DNA of 64,000 nt from CAZFER01 sp964517495 (GTDB taxonomy: Bacteria; Hinthialibacterota; Hinthialibacteria; Hinthialibacterales; Hinthialibacteraceae): positions 56,081 to 120,080 of the forward strand of contig CAZFER010000010.1 of the NCBI GenBank assembly GCA_964517495.1, given 5' to 3'. A program made the translations under genes and the position numbers. The notes beneath the pieces are model-generated. The model was not told where the DNA came from. It did not search any database and saw only the letters and a program-made list of their open reading frames with translations. Below are positions 9,750 through 17,194 of this stretch, one piece after another. Numbering within the stretch: position 1 is the stretch's first letter; the number at the start of each line of letters is the position of its first letter.

Positions 9750-10436
9750 TTACGATTCTATTGTATTCATCAATAAGCCGGCTATGGCGCTATCCCGGTC
9801 ACTATACACCTTTGCCATTCGATCCACTTTACTCTCCAATAAGGCTGATCTCATCCGCGTATCCGGTTTAGCCAAAATATGGATTTTTAGGCCTTTTTCA
9901 CAAGCTGTTTTAATCACCGTATACAGCATTCCGAGACCGGAACTAATATGGTAGGTCAAATCGGTCAAATCCAGAAGGACAAGTTTTTGCTTTTTGGCTA
10001 AATCCCGTATCGCTGATTCCAATCGAATAGCGGAATGGGTTCCATAATTACCAATCAATTTAATGGTCACCACCAAACCCGCTTCCGATACCTCGACTTT
10101 TGTACTTCCTTCATGATACACACCTGAACGGTATAAGTCAGCGAGATATCTTTGATCATCAGACATGATACGAACGGTGAATGATCCACGACCTTCCATT
10201 CGTGTCACATGGGCTTCAAAGGAATCCGGTGAAGATTGAATGGTTTCCTTTTCTATGGTCTCTCCATTCCACCCTTCCGGCACGGGCATCATGATTAAGG
10301 ATTTCCCTTTTTCAATCTGATACGAGGTTCGCATGTCCGCTTGCAGATTTTTACGTCCCACCATCGATGCAAAAAAAACATCCCCTGTGCCTTTATCAAT
10401 GCAAATATGTAATTTTCGTTCGCTCGCTTTCGCCAT
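9750..10436 (-). CDS. STAS-domain protein (anti-sigma-antagonist-like) with unknown N-terminal domain
   Basis: About 228 residues from ATG 10436 (an in-frame TTG lies three codons upstream; neither has a clear ribosome binding site). The C-terminal half is a STAS domain: VEVSEAGLVVTIKLIG, then LVLLDLTDLTYHISSGLGMLY where SpoIIAA-type proteins have their phosphorylated Ser, and KIHILAKPDTRMRSAL. The N-terminal half (LHICIDKGTGDVFFAS and onward) is unrecognised. STAS proteins usually act in partner-switching with serine kinases and phosphatases; no kinase is adjacent. A second, shorter STAS gene lies at 38362-38730. Confidence 0.75.
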   Translation of the reverse strand: MAKASERKLHICIDKGTGDVFFASMVGRKNLQADMRTSYQIEKGKSLIMMPVPEGWNGETIEKETIQSSPDSFEAHVTRMEGRGSFTVRIMSDDQRYLADLYRSGVYHEGSTKVEVSEAGLVVTIKLIGNYGTHSAIRLESAIRDLAKKQKLVLLDLTDLTYHISSGLGMLYTVIKTACEKGLKIHILAKPDTRMRSALLESKVDRMAKVYSDRDSAIAGLLMNTIES

Positions 10437-10742
10437 GTTCAACAAGACCGTTACGAAACCTGTTTTTCATTCTCCTCAAATTTTTACTATTAAATTGTAT
10501 TTTAAAATTCAATCAGAATAAACGGTAGTAGACCATTCTGATGGGAAGGAATTATCAAAAAATATTGCAAAATAAGCCTTGTTCGATGTATTGTTGATCA
10601 ATTTTTTATTATAACGTGTAAGTCAAATTCATCTTAGGATAAATGCAAATCACCCTTGATTTCATTTGTGAATGTTGGATACACAAATTTGAATGTTCTA
10701 ATTTCTCCTAATCATGATGCAGAACCTTTCGTATGGATAACA

Positions 10743-11975
10743 CTAAAAGATGATTTCCCAACGCACTCCAAAAGCCAAAGCATCCTCGTTGCCAGCACCA
10801 CCGGGATTTGTGATATATTGAATATCGGGCCGGATGGTCATCCAACCAAAGAGTTGATATTTATAAAACAGTTCAATCGCCGTTTCACCACCATCAGGCA
10901 ATCCAGCCTCTTCGCTAAATTCAACGTGGAATGCTCCAATTCCCAGGATGTCAGCATCCCGCGTGGGCAATGCGCCTATCCATTGAAGGCCTCCACCATA
11001 GTAGTGGCCAACATCCCAACGGTTTTCTGGCGCCCAAGCATATTGGGCGAATACGCCGATCCCTTGATCGTCTTCCTCTTCTGGATGCTCTTTCCAAACT
11101 GCTTGATCCACATTGATGTTAAAACCATTACTATCTTCAGCGATTCCGGGTTTGGGATTGAGTCTATCGAGCTTTTCAACATTGGCGCCATTCCACCAGC
11201 CGCCAAATCGAAAATGACCGGGATGGTTGGCGATGGAATAATGAAACGCTGGCTCAACCATAACCATAGGTCCATTCAAGTTATCCAGGATATTACCAAT
11301 TGAACGCCCACCATCTGGACTCCCCTGATAGACGCCAACATTTATGGAAAACCAATCGACTGGTGCAACACCTACCACCACCCCCACATCTGGGTCGGGA
11401 AATGTCACCAATGGAATGGTTGGTGGAAATCCAGGTGAAGAATGGGCAAACTCCAGGCCATATTCAACATAAGCAAAATCTGCATTGGCATCCTGCTTAC
11501 CCAACTTAATCCAAAGGCGATCATCCAGGAATGAATGGCGATACCAAAACTCCGAAATCTGCTTGTAATCATCCGCATCAATATTTGATAACACTTGATA
11601 ATCACCCACATGATCTTCGGTTATCCCCCGGCCATGATGCTCTTGAAACTGAATAAAGAATGTTCCCCCTTCCCACCAGCCAGCAGCGTCGGTATCCAAT
11701 TCGATATCCAGATTCAGCAAACCGTTATATGCGCCTGCATCATGGCTATTGATGCCTCCTTCAACATTGTGGAAATACTCACCTGTATAAAGCAGTTCAA
11801 ACGCTACTCCCCGTTCTTCCAGCCACGGTTTGGCGCCACCCCAGTCTCCCAACAGATTTTCTCTATCCCAAAATGTCGAAGCATTTTCCATCTCATTTGC
11901 ATGCCCCATCAATCCAATCCAATACACACAAAACATGATTATAATGGTATCCTGTAAGCATTGATACTTTCTCAT
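10743..11975 (-). CDS. OprB-family carbohydrate-selective porin
   Basis: 410-residue outer membrane beta-barrel for passive carbohydrate uptake. After a signal peptide (about residues 1-26, ending GHANE) it begins with the OprB-type NLLGDWGGAKPWLEERGVAF, continues with alternating aromatic strands such as SEFWYRHSFLDDRLWIKLGK and GVFAQYAWAPENRWD, and ends in a C-terminal Phe (GVRWEIIF), the barrel-insertion signal. ATG 11975 is preceded by AGGAGGTG at a usable distance. It stands alone on the minus strand, diverging from the sugar ABC fusion gene at 12856; together they suggest sugar import. Confidence 0.88.
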   Translation of the reverse strand: MRKYQCLQDTIIIMFCVYWIGLMGHANEMENASTFWDRENLLGDWGGAKPWLEERGVAFELLYTGEYFHNVEGGINSHDAGAYNGLLNLDIELDTDAAGWWEGGTFFIQFQEHHGRGITEDHVGDYQVLSNIDADDYKQISEFWYRHSFLDDRLWIKLGKQDANADFAYVEYGLEFAHSSPGFPPTIPLVTFPDPDVGVVVGVAPVDWFSINVGVYQGSPDGGRSIGNILDNLNGPMVMVEPAFHYSIANHPGHFRFGGWWNGANVEKLDRLNPKPGIAEDSNGFNINVDQAVWKEHPEEEDDQGIGVFAQYAWAPENRWDVGHYYGGGLQWIGALPTRDADILGIGAFHVEFSEEAGLPDGGETAIELFYKYQLFGWMTIRPDIQYITNPGGAGNEDALAFGVRWEIIF

Positions 11976-12569
11976 TTATGCATCCACCTCCTGAAAAATA
12001 AATGATATATGGGCCCTTATATCGTTTTGAAACATCTACTTGCAATTTGAAATTAATTCAATGTAAATCTATTTCGAATGACAATCTCAGCCTTTAGATA
12101 ACCTTAAAATACTCCTCCCCAATTGCACTAATCATGATAGCCATCCTGTTTGTTATCAAATGAAAACGAGATAAATATTTTACCTTTGGCATCAATACAG
12201 TTAACCCATGTTAATTTAATTGGTTAATCCATGTATGTCAAGGTAAATTTAATTGCTCCTTCACAGAACAATTGATATTAATCTCTATTCTTCCATGATC
12301 CGAATCCTCTCCCAGATGAGGTAGGTTAGTGCGTTGAATTTAGCATGTGAGAGAAAATTAGGTTTACGAAGTTGGCTTATAGACTGTCTTGGAGTTGCCT
12401 TTGCCAGTTGGTTGTATCAATCAGCATAGGAAGAGGTAATATAGGAAACCGAGAATAACTAAATGAATCGAAATTAAATAATTTGAGTGACAATAGCTGT
12501 TTTGATTCGTAGAACTAAATAGCGATCTATCAAACATTACTATAGCTGTTTAGAAGGATTGGAATTCTC
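11976..12569. other. Intergenic stretch without a recognisable gene
   Basis: AT-rich spacer between the divergent porin and the next plus-strand genes. I find no coding region with a credible start and ribosome binding site. It contains a pair of 11-base direct repeats (see 12201-12234) and presumably the porin promoter, which I could not pin down. Confidence 0.5.
12201..12234. promoter_or_regulatory. Pair of direct repeats TTAAYCCATGT
   Basis: TTAACCCATGT (12201-12211) and TTAATCCATGT (12224-12234) differ at one base and start 23 bp apart, about two helical turns. This spacing would suit a dimeric regulator on one DNA face. It lies 226 bp upstream of the porin start. No regulator is implicated and chance is possible in AT-rich DNA. 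Confidence 0.25.
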
Positions 12570-12722
12570 ATGCATGTTATTGTGGAAAACAAATACGTGG
12601 GAAGATTGTTGAGATTCTTGCTCGCCATGCTGGCACTATATTGTTTTTTGGAAGGCATAGATAAGCCTGGATACATGCAGGTCTCGGGTATATTTGCCGT
12701 GGCGTTTGTCCTCATTAAATAA
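12570..12722 (+). CDS. Small predicted membrane protein, 50 residues
   Basis: A 50-codon frame starts at ATG 12570 with AGAAGGA 11 bases upstream and ends in TAA. It encodes two hydrophobic stretches, FLRFLLAMLALYCFL and VSGIFAVAFVLI, separated by EGIDKPGYMQ, so it would be a small two-helix inner membrane protein. The pattern (Gly-Arg-Phe before the first helix, Gly-Tyr before the second) is loosely like DUF2892-type proteins. It lies 133 bp before the permease fusion gene on the same strand. Coding status rests on the ribosome binding site and residue pattern only. Confidence 0.42.
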   Translation: MHVIVENKYVGRLLRFLLAMLALYCFLEGIDKPGYMQVSGIFAVAFVLIK

Positions 12723-12855
12723 ACACTCTTAATTTAACCTAACCATCATTCTTCTATCTGATATCCTCACAGTCTCATCCGGCTAGCCAGTTTTTGCCGG
12801 TAGTGTTATCGTTTTTCTTCAAAGCTTAACCAATACAAAGAAGAACGAATAGATT

Positions 12856-14805
12856 ATGCCATATTTAAATCGATTTCGGCTGATTGTTCCGTATTTGGGT
12901 TTGATCATTGTTTTCTTATTGGCGTGTGCGTTTTCGCCTATTCGGGATAATTGGCCGGTTTTTCTTGATATTGATAACCTGCTTGATATCGTCAGTTACA
13001 CCTCAGTGCGGGGTATTTTAGCGGTAGGGATGACCTTCGTAATCATCAGCGGGGGGATTGATCTCTCGGTAGGATCAGTCCTTGCAGTTTCGACCATTGT
13101 ATGTGCCCTTTCGTTGAGGGCGTGGGATATTGATCCCGCTGCCAGCATGAGCGTGGCGATTTTGTTTGCCCTGTTCTCAGGGGCGCTGGGGGGATTTTTT
13201 AATGGAATATTTACCGCGCTAGGCCGAATACAACCCTTCGTCGTTACGCTTGCCATGATGAGCATCGCCCGTGGGGTGGCAATGGCGCTTTCCAAAAATT
13301 ACACCATAAAAATCCCTGAATCACAAAGCACTTTTTTGCAATTATCCGATAACATTTTCGGATTTATTCCAGTGCCTGCCCTGCTTTTTATTCTGGCGGT
13401 CATCTTTTTTCAGATTCTGCTTGTATATACCTCTTATGGGCGAAACATTTATGCCATCGGGGGAAACGAAACTGCCGCCCGCTTGGCAGGAGTGCGCGTA
13501 GATCGCCTTAAAATCATCACTTATGTTATTTGCGGAGCACTTGCCGCTGCTGCGGGCATTTTGCAAACCGCCAAAATGCACCAGGGTGATCCCAAAGAGG
13601 GCTTCGCCTATGAGCTGGATGCCATCGCGATGGTGGTGGTCGGTGGAGCCAACCTGATGGGGGGCAAAGGTGATGTGAAGGGAACCTTGGTGGGCGCGCT
13701 GCTCATTGGTATGATCGTTAATATCCTGGGTTTGCGCAACGTAGAACCCAGTGTACAGAAAATCGTTATCGGCGCACTGCTGGTGTTTGCGGTCGCCATC
13801 CAAACAGGAACATTTGTACGATTGGGGAGATCAATCATGAAACGTATTTCAGGCCTTCGCACTATTATTACCCTCGCAATGGCGGTGATTTTGATTGGCG
13901 GCATAAGCGGCTGTTCATCGGATTCTGATGCAAAGTACATCATCGGCTTTTCCCAATGCAATAACAACGAGCCCTGGCGCCAGGCCATGAACGATGCTGC
14001 CCGGCGAGAGGCGGCTAACCATCCTGAGATTGAGTTGCGCTTTCAGGACGCGGAACAGCGTAACGACATGCAAGTCAACCAGGTCAAACTGCTGATGCGC
14101 CAAGGTATCGATCTGCTGATTATATCCCCCAATGAAGCCGCGCCTTTAACCCCAATTGTTGAAGAGGTTTACAACGGCGGCACTCCCGTTATTGTGCTGG
14201 ATCGTGGCATAAACAGTGACGCCTACACATGTTTTATTGGAGCCGATAACCGCGAAATCGGACGCAAAGCGGGGGAATTTATCGCAGATACCCTCAACGG
14301 AAAAGGAAAAGTGGTGGAAATCAAAGGGCTGCCTGGCTCGCCACCCGCCATCGACCGTAGTGAGGGATTTCGTGAAGTTATCAAAAAATATCCCGAAATC
14401 ACCATTATCCATGATCCGGTCGCCAATTGGCTTCGCTCGGAAGCGGTGGATCAGATGAAGCGTGTTTTACAAGCCCAGCCTGAGATTGATCTTGTTTATG
14501 GGCATAATGATCCTATGGCGTTGGGAGCCTTTCTGGCCGCCGACCAGGTGGGCCGTGCTGATGAGATCAAATTTGTGGGGATCGATGCGCTCGCCGATGA
14601 AACCGGTGGAATCCAGGCTGTCATAAACGGCCAGCTGGACGCCACCTTTTGGTATCCTACCTGCGGCCAGGAAGCCATCGAAAACGCGGTTAAAATCCTG
14701 AACGGTGAAAACGTGGAAAAAAACATCCGCCTTCCAACCGCCCTGATCACCAAAGAGAATGCCCAGGAATGGTTGGATAAATTAGGTGGAAGTGATCAGT
14801 CATAA
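12856..14805 (+). CDS. Sugar ABC permease (RbsC-like) fused to sugar-binding lipoprotein (RbsB-like)
   Basis: One 649-codon frame holds two normally separate proteins. Residues 1-327 are a full ribose/xylose-type permease: GGIDLSVGSVLAVSTIV, YAIGGNETAARLAGVRV and the AIMVVVGGANLMGGKGDV loop. Residues 328-649 are a complete substrate-binding protein of the LacI-like periplasmic group (YIIGFSQCNNNEPWRQAM, then DLLIISPNEAAPLTPIV, VYGHNDPMALGAFLAADQVG), normally a partner, not a domain, of the permease. The junction contains a complete lipoprotein signal, Met328 to lipobox ISGC with Cys353. Met328 (13837) has its own GGGGAGA six bases upstream, so separate translation of the binding protein is plausible. 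No ABC ATPase gene lies nearby. Tail-to-tail 10-nt overlap with the oxidoreductase gene follows. A read error removing a stop is possible but needs to have restored frame exactly. Confidence 0.88.
   Translation: MPYLNRFRLIVPYLGLIIVFLLACAFSPIRDNWPVFLDIDNLLDIVSYTSVRGILAVGMTFVIISGGIDLSVGSVLAVSTIVCALSLRAWDIDPAASMSVAILFALFSGALGGFFNGIFTALGRIQPFVVTLAMMSIARGVAMALSKNYTIKIPESQSTFLQLSDNIFGFIPVPALLFILAVIFFQILLVYTSYGRNIYAIGGNETAARLAGVRVDRLKIITYVICGALAAAAGILQTAKMHQGDPKEGFAYELDAIAMVVVGGANLMGGKGDVKGTLVGALLIGMIVNILGLRNVEPSVQKIVIGALLVFAVAIQTGTFVRLGRSIMKRISGLRTIITLAMAVILIGGISGCSSDSDAKYIIGFSQCNNNEPWRQAMNDAARREAANHPEIELRFQDAEQRNDMQVNQVKLLMRQGIDLLIISPNEAAPLTPIVEEVYNGGTPVIVLDRGINSDAYTCFIGADNREIGRKAGEFIADTLNGKGKVVEIKGLPGSPPAIDRSEGFREVIKKYPEITIIHDPVANWLRSEAVDQMKRVLQAQPEIDLVYGHNDPMALGAFLAADQVGRADEIKFVGIDALADETGGIQAVINGQLDATFWYPTCGQEAIENAVKILNGENVEKNIRLPTALITKENAQEWLDKLGGSDQS
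13824..13839 (+). promoter_or_regulatory. Internal ribosome binding site and start for the binding-protein half
   Basis: GGGGAGA (13824-13830), a six-base spacer and an in-frame ATG (13837) lie exactly at the permease/binding-protein boundary. The ATG opens a textbook lipoprotein signal peptide, so this site would allow independent synthesis of the exported binding protein from within the fused frame. Confidence 0.6.
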
Positions 14806-16328
14806 ACTTCGAAATTCAAAATGCCTGATGGTTTTCCCATATAGTCTCGAGCATATTGTGCGGCCCAATATCCTGAATTGATTTCTCCTTCGAAATCGGG
14901 ATATATCATATAGTTACCTGATAGAATCAGGCCATTTTGACAGGATTCATGCAATTGTTTCATACGATGATATGCCCCAACCGGAAGGAACGGCTCGGTT
15001 TCATAATTATAATAGGTAACAAATCCGAATATGCTTTCCAAAGGTATATCTTGCGCATCGGGGAATACCTTATTAAGTTCTTGAAGTATAAACATGATCT
15101 GTTCCAAATATTCTTCGACATCAACAGCATCGAAATCGATATCAAAAAATTCCTCATCGCTGTAACGCTTGGGAGACAGAAATAAAGTGAGTGAATTTCC
15201 CTGAATGGGAGTGGCTGGATCGGAATCGCGAATCACCCACTGATCGTCGAATATATCTGTAAAAAGTAGATCATCTTGAACGGATAAATCAAATGCGTGA
15301 TCGAAAATGGGCTGCTCACTATACAATTGTAATGTTATGGACGAACGATAAGGTATCTGATCCAGACGTTCGATTTGTTCCTGGCTAAATAGAGAAGGCG
15401 CCACTTGCGCCACGTCGGACGCTGGCGCTGTGAGTATAACAGTGCGAGCCGCTAATGCATGGCGTTGTTTCGATTCATCCTCGCAGGTCACGATGTAACG
15501 ATTTTCATCCTTGATCACCTCCAGCACATTTACATGAGATTGAATGATGTTGCCAAAAAAGGAGGCCATCGCTTCAGGAACCGCGTACTCGTCGGCAATG
15601 ACATAGGCATTTGGTTCATCCAGGACTGCCGGTTTGTTATTTGAATCGGCTTGAACCGGCTCAAAATCCTTAAACGCATTTCCAATTTTCGCAAGCAGGC
15701 TTAACGCGGAGATTTCACTTAGATTCGCGCCGAAATACCGGCGGCAAATCACGTTATAGCGTTCTGAATATGCCTGTGAAAACAGGTGGTCAGTGAACCA
15801 TTGCGCCGCGCTGATATCATCGAGTTGGGCCACAGGTGAATTAAAATCCAGTTCGGGCACATCGTGGTATTGTTGATAAACCGATTGCACTGTATTGACA
15901 AAACGGTTGAATTCTTCGACATTGCTCTGCTCAATCAGCATGGAGGCCAGACCGTCCAGGTCAAAATAGTATTCACCGTTATATTTATAAGCATAAACAG
16001 GCGAAGGAATTTTCCATATTTCCAGTCCCAAACTATCAATCATTTTGCTTAATGGAGGTTGTTCATAACCCTCTGTTTCGGATTCGTAGGGGAACATTTC
16101 ATATGGATTAGTACGACAGCTCCAACCTGGTTTTGAAGACCGTTCAAGCACTTTGACGTCATAATCTCTTAAAAAATAGGCGGCGGTAAATCCATGCCAA
16201 CCTCCACCGATGATGATGACATCATGTTCGGATTCAATTTCAATAGGGATTTCCTGTGGAAAAACAGGAATTTGTGCAACCACTATAAAAAAAATCAATA
16301 AGGAAAAATAGCCAGACCGGTTTAACAT
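14796..16328 (-). CDS. Exported FAD-dependent oxidoreductase (amine oxidase/protoporphyrinogen oxidase-like)
   Basis: 510 residues with an N-terminal signal peptide (hydrophobic LLIFFIVVAQIPVFP, probable cleavage near residue 25), so it acts outside the cytoplasm. The dinucleotide-binding motif is GGGWHG at 41-46 within DVIIIGGGWHGFTAAYFL, followed by the acidic VLERSSKPGWSCRTNP that typifies flavin amine oxidase-like proteins. The C-terminus carries SIFGFVTYYNYE and a second FAD-contact region GLILSGNYM. The substrate is unknown. Its stop overlaps the end of the convergent permease fusion gene by 10 nt, leaving no terminator between them. Confidence 0.8.
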   Translation of the reverse strand: MLNRSGYFSLLIFFIVVAQIPVFPQEIPIEIESEHDVIIIGGGWHGFTAAYFLRDYDVKVLERSSKPGWSCRTNPYEMFPYESETEGYEQPPLSKMIDSLGLEIWKIPSPVYAYKYNGEYYFDLDGLASMLIEQSNVEEFNRFVNTVQSVYQQYHDVPELDFNSPVAQLDDISAAQWFTDHLFSQAYSERYNVICRRYFGANLSEISALSLLAKIGNAFKDFEPVQADSNNKPAVLDEPNAYVIADEYAVPEAMASFFGNIIQSHVNVLEVIKDENRYIVTCEDESKQRHALAARTVILTAPASDVAQVAPSLFSQEQIERLDQIPYRSSITLQLYSEQPIFDHAFDLSVQDDLLFTDIFDDQWVIRDSDPATPIQGNSLTLFLSPKRYSDEEFFDIDFDAVDVEEYLEQIMFILQELNKVFPDAQDIPLESIFGFVTYYNYETEPFLPVGAYHRMKQLHESCQNGLILSGNYMIYPDFEGEINSGYWAAQYARDYMGKPSGILNFEVYD

Positions 16329-16461
16329 ATTTTTTGCCTTTCAGAACGGTGGTCTTAAATCATTTAAAACAAGAGAATTTTGAACCGCAACGCCTTAGAG
16401 CATATTGTACCACATTTCCAAACAGAGATTCAATCAATATTAATAAAAAAAAAATTTTCCC

Positions 16462-16489
16462 TTGACGCCAAATTTTTAAGTTATAAAAT
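16462..16489 (+). promoter_or_regulatory. Sigma-70-type promoter for the His-rich small protein gene
   Basis: TTGACG (16462-16467), a 16-bp spacer and TAAAAT (16484-16489), five of six consensus bases in each box, lie 40 bp before ATG 16529. An AT-rich block (A run then TTTT) sits just upstream and could act as an UP element. Confidence 0.55.
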
Positions 16490-16528
16490 GCAAATAAAGT
16501 ACACTGATTTGGTAAACAATAAATTCTC

Positions 16529-16882
16529 ATGAATAGTTACTCTCGCGGCTTAATTAGAAAGAACATCGCAATTCTGGCGTTGCGCGTCTATATTTTGACA
16601 ACGCTGGTCGTATCTGTTCATGTTCCATTCCATCATAAACTTTCAACGAATCAGTCCCTCCTTACGGAAATATTATCCTCACCCAAAAGTAAATATCATG
16701 ACCATGACGATGAACATGATTGTTTGCTATGCCACTTTGCGTACCTATCTCAAGACATAGCGAAACCCTCTTGCCACATCGCAAACATTACACTCACCTC
16801 TAAACAGATTTCATATAAATCAAATCCAATCTTTTATAGAATTTCCAACTCAAACGCCCCCCGAGCTCCTCCTATTTCTTGA
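16529..16882 (+). CDS. Small exported His/Cys-rich protein, DUF2946-like
   Basis: 117 residues: a hydrophobic N-terminal segment (ILALRVYILTTLVVSVHV) for export or anchoring, then HVPFHHK, and a metal-ligand cluster YHDHDDEHDCLLCHFAY with a CxxC flanked by His and Asp. It ends NAPRAPPIS. This layout (N-terminal helix, H/C cluster, terminal RAPP) resembles DUF2946-like proteins found beside metal and copper genes, but I cannot confirm membership. A good promoter precedes it, and the next gene, 312 bp downstream, encodes a secreted protein with His/Asp-rich inserts. Confidence 0.6.
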   Translation: MNSYSRGLIRKNIAILALRVYILTTLVVSVHVPFHHKLSTNQSLLTEILSSPKSKYHDHDDEHDCLLCHFAYLSQDIAKPSCHIANITLTSKQISYKSNPIFYRISNSNAPRAPPIS

Positions 16883-17029
16883 AACATCTATTAACTTGGT
16901 TTCTTAATGTCGCCCAGAGTACATCTATTTAAATACTGTTGTATCTCTGTAAAGCTTGATCTATACCTGTATCTATTTAAAAAATCGTAACGTGTCAGTT
17001 ATATGAAGGGAAATTGGAGTGAAATCATA

Positions 17030-17155
17030 TAATCGATCCCCCTATTCCTCCCCCAATGAAATGGGGAAGGTTAGGAGGGGGTTAAAGGATTTTATTCACC
17101 GTTTTCATATCAACCCTCCCCTAGCCCCTCCCAGTCTTGGTAGGGGAATGGTGCT
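17030..17155. repeat. C/G-run intergenic hairpin repeat
   Basis: Two back-to-back imperfect palindromes of C-rich and G-rich runs (CCTCCCCCAATGAAATGGGG with AGGAGGGGGTT; then CCCTCCCCTAGCCCCTCCC with TTGGTAGGGG). A related hairpin is at 35269-35310. They fill most of the 312-base spacer 16883-17194, which otherwise holds no gene. Confidence 0.55.
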
Positions 17156-17194
17156 TCAAACGACTGACCACTTACAAATAATAAGGAGTTCACT

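Noticed and set aside
9569..9954. Plus-strand frames of 90-100 codons after rnc
   Set aside because: They run antisense into the STAS gene and have no ribosome binding site or domain.
10656..11303. 215-codon plus-strand frame across the end of the porin gene
   Set aside because: It lies antisense to a clear OprB porin with conserved barrel strands and has no recognisable domain.
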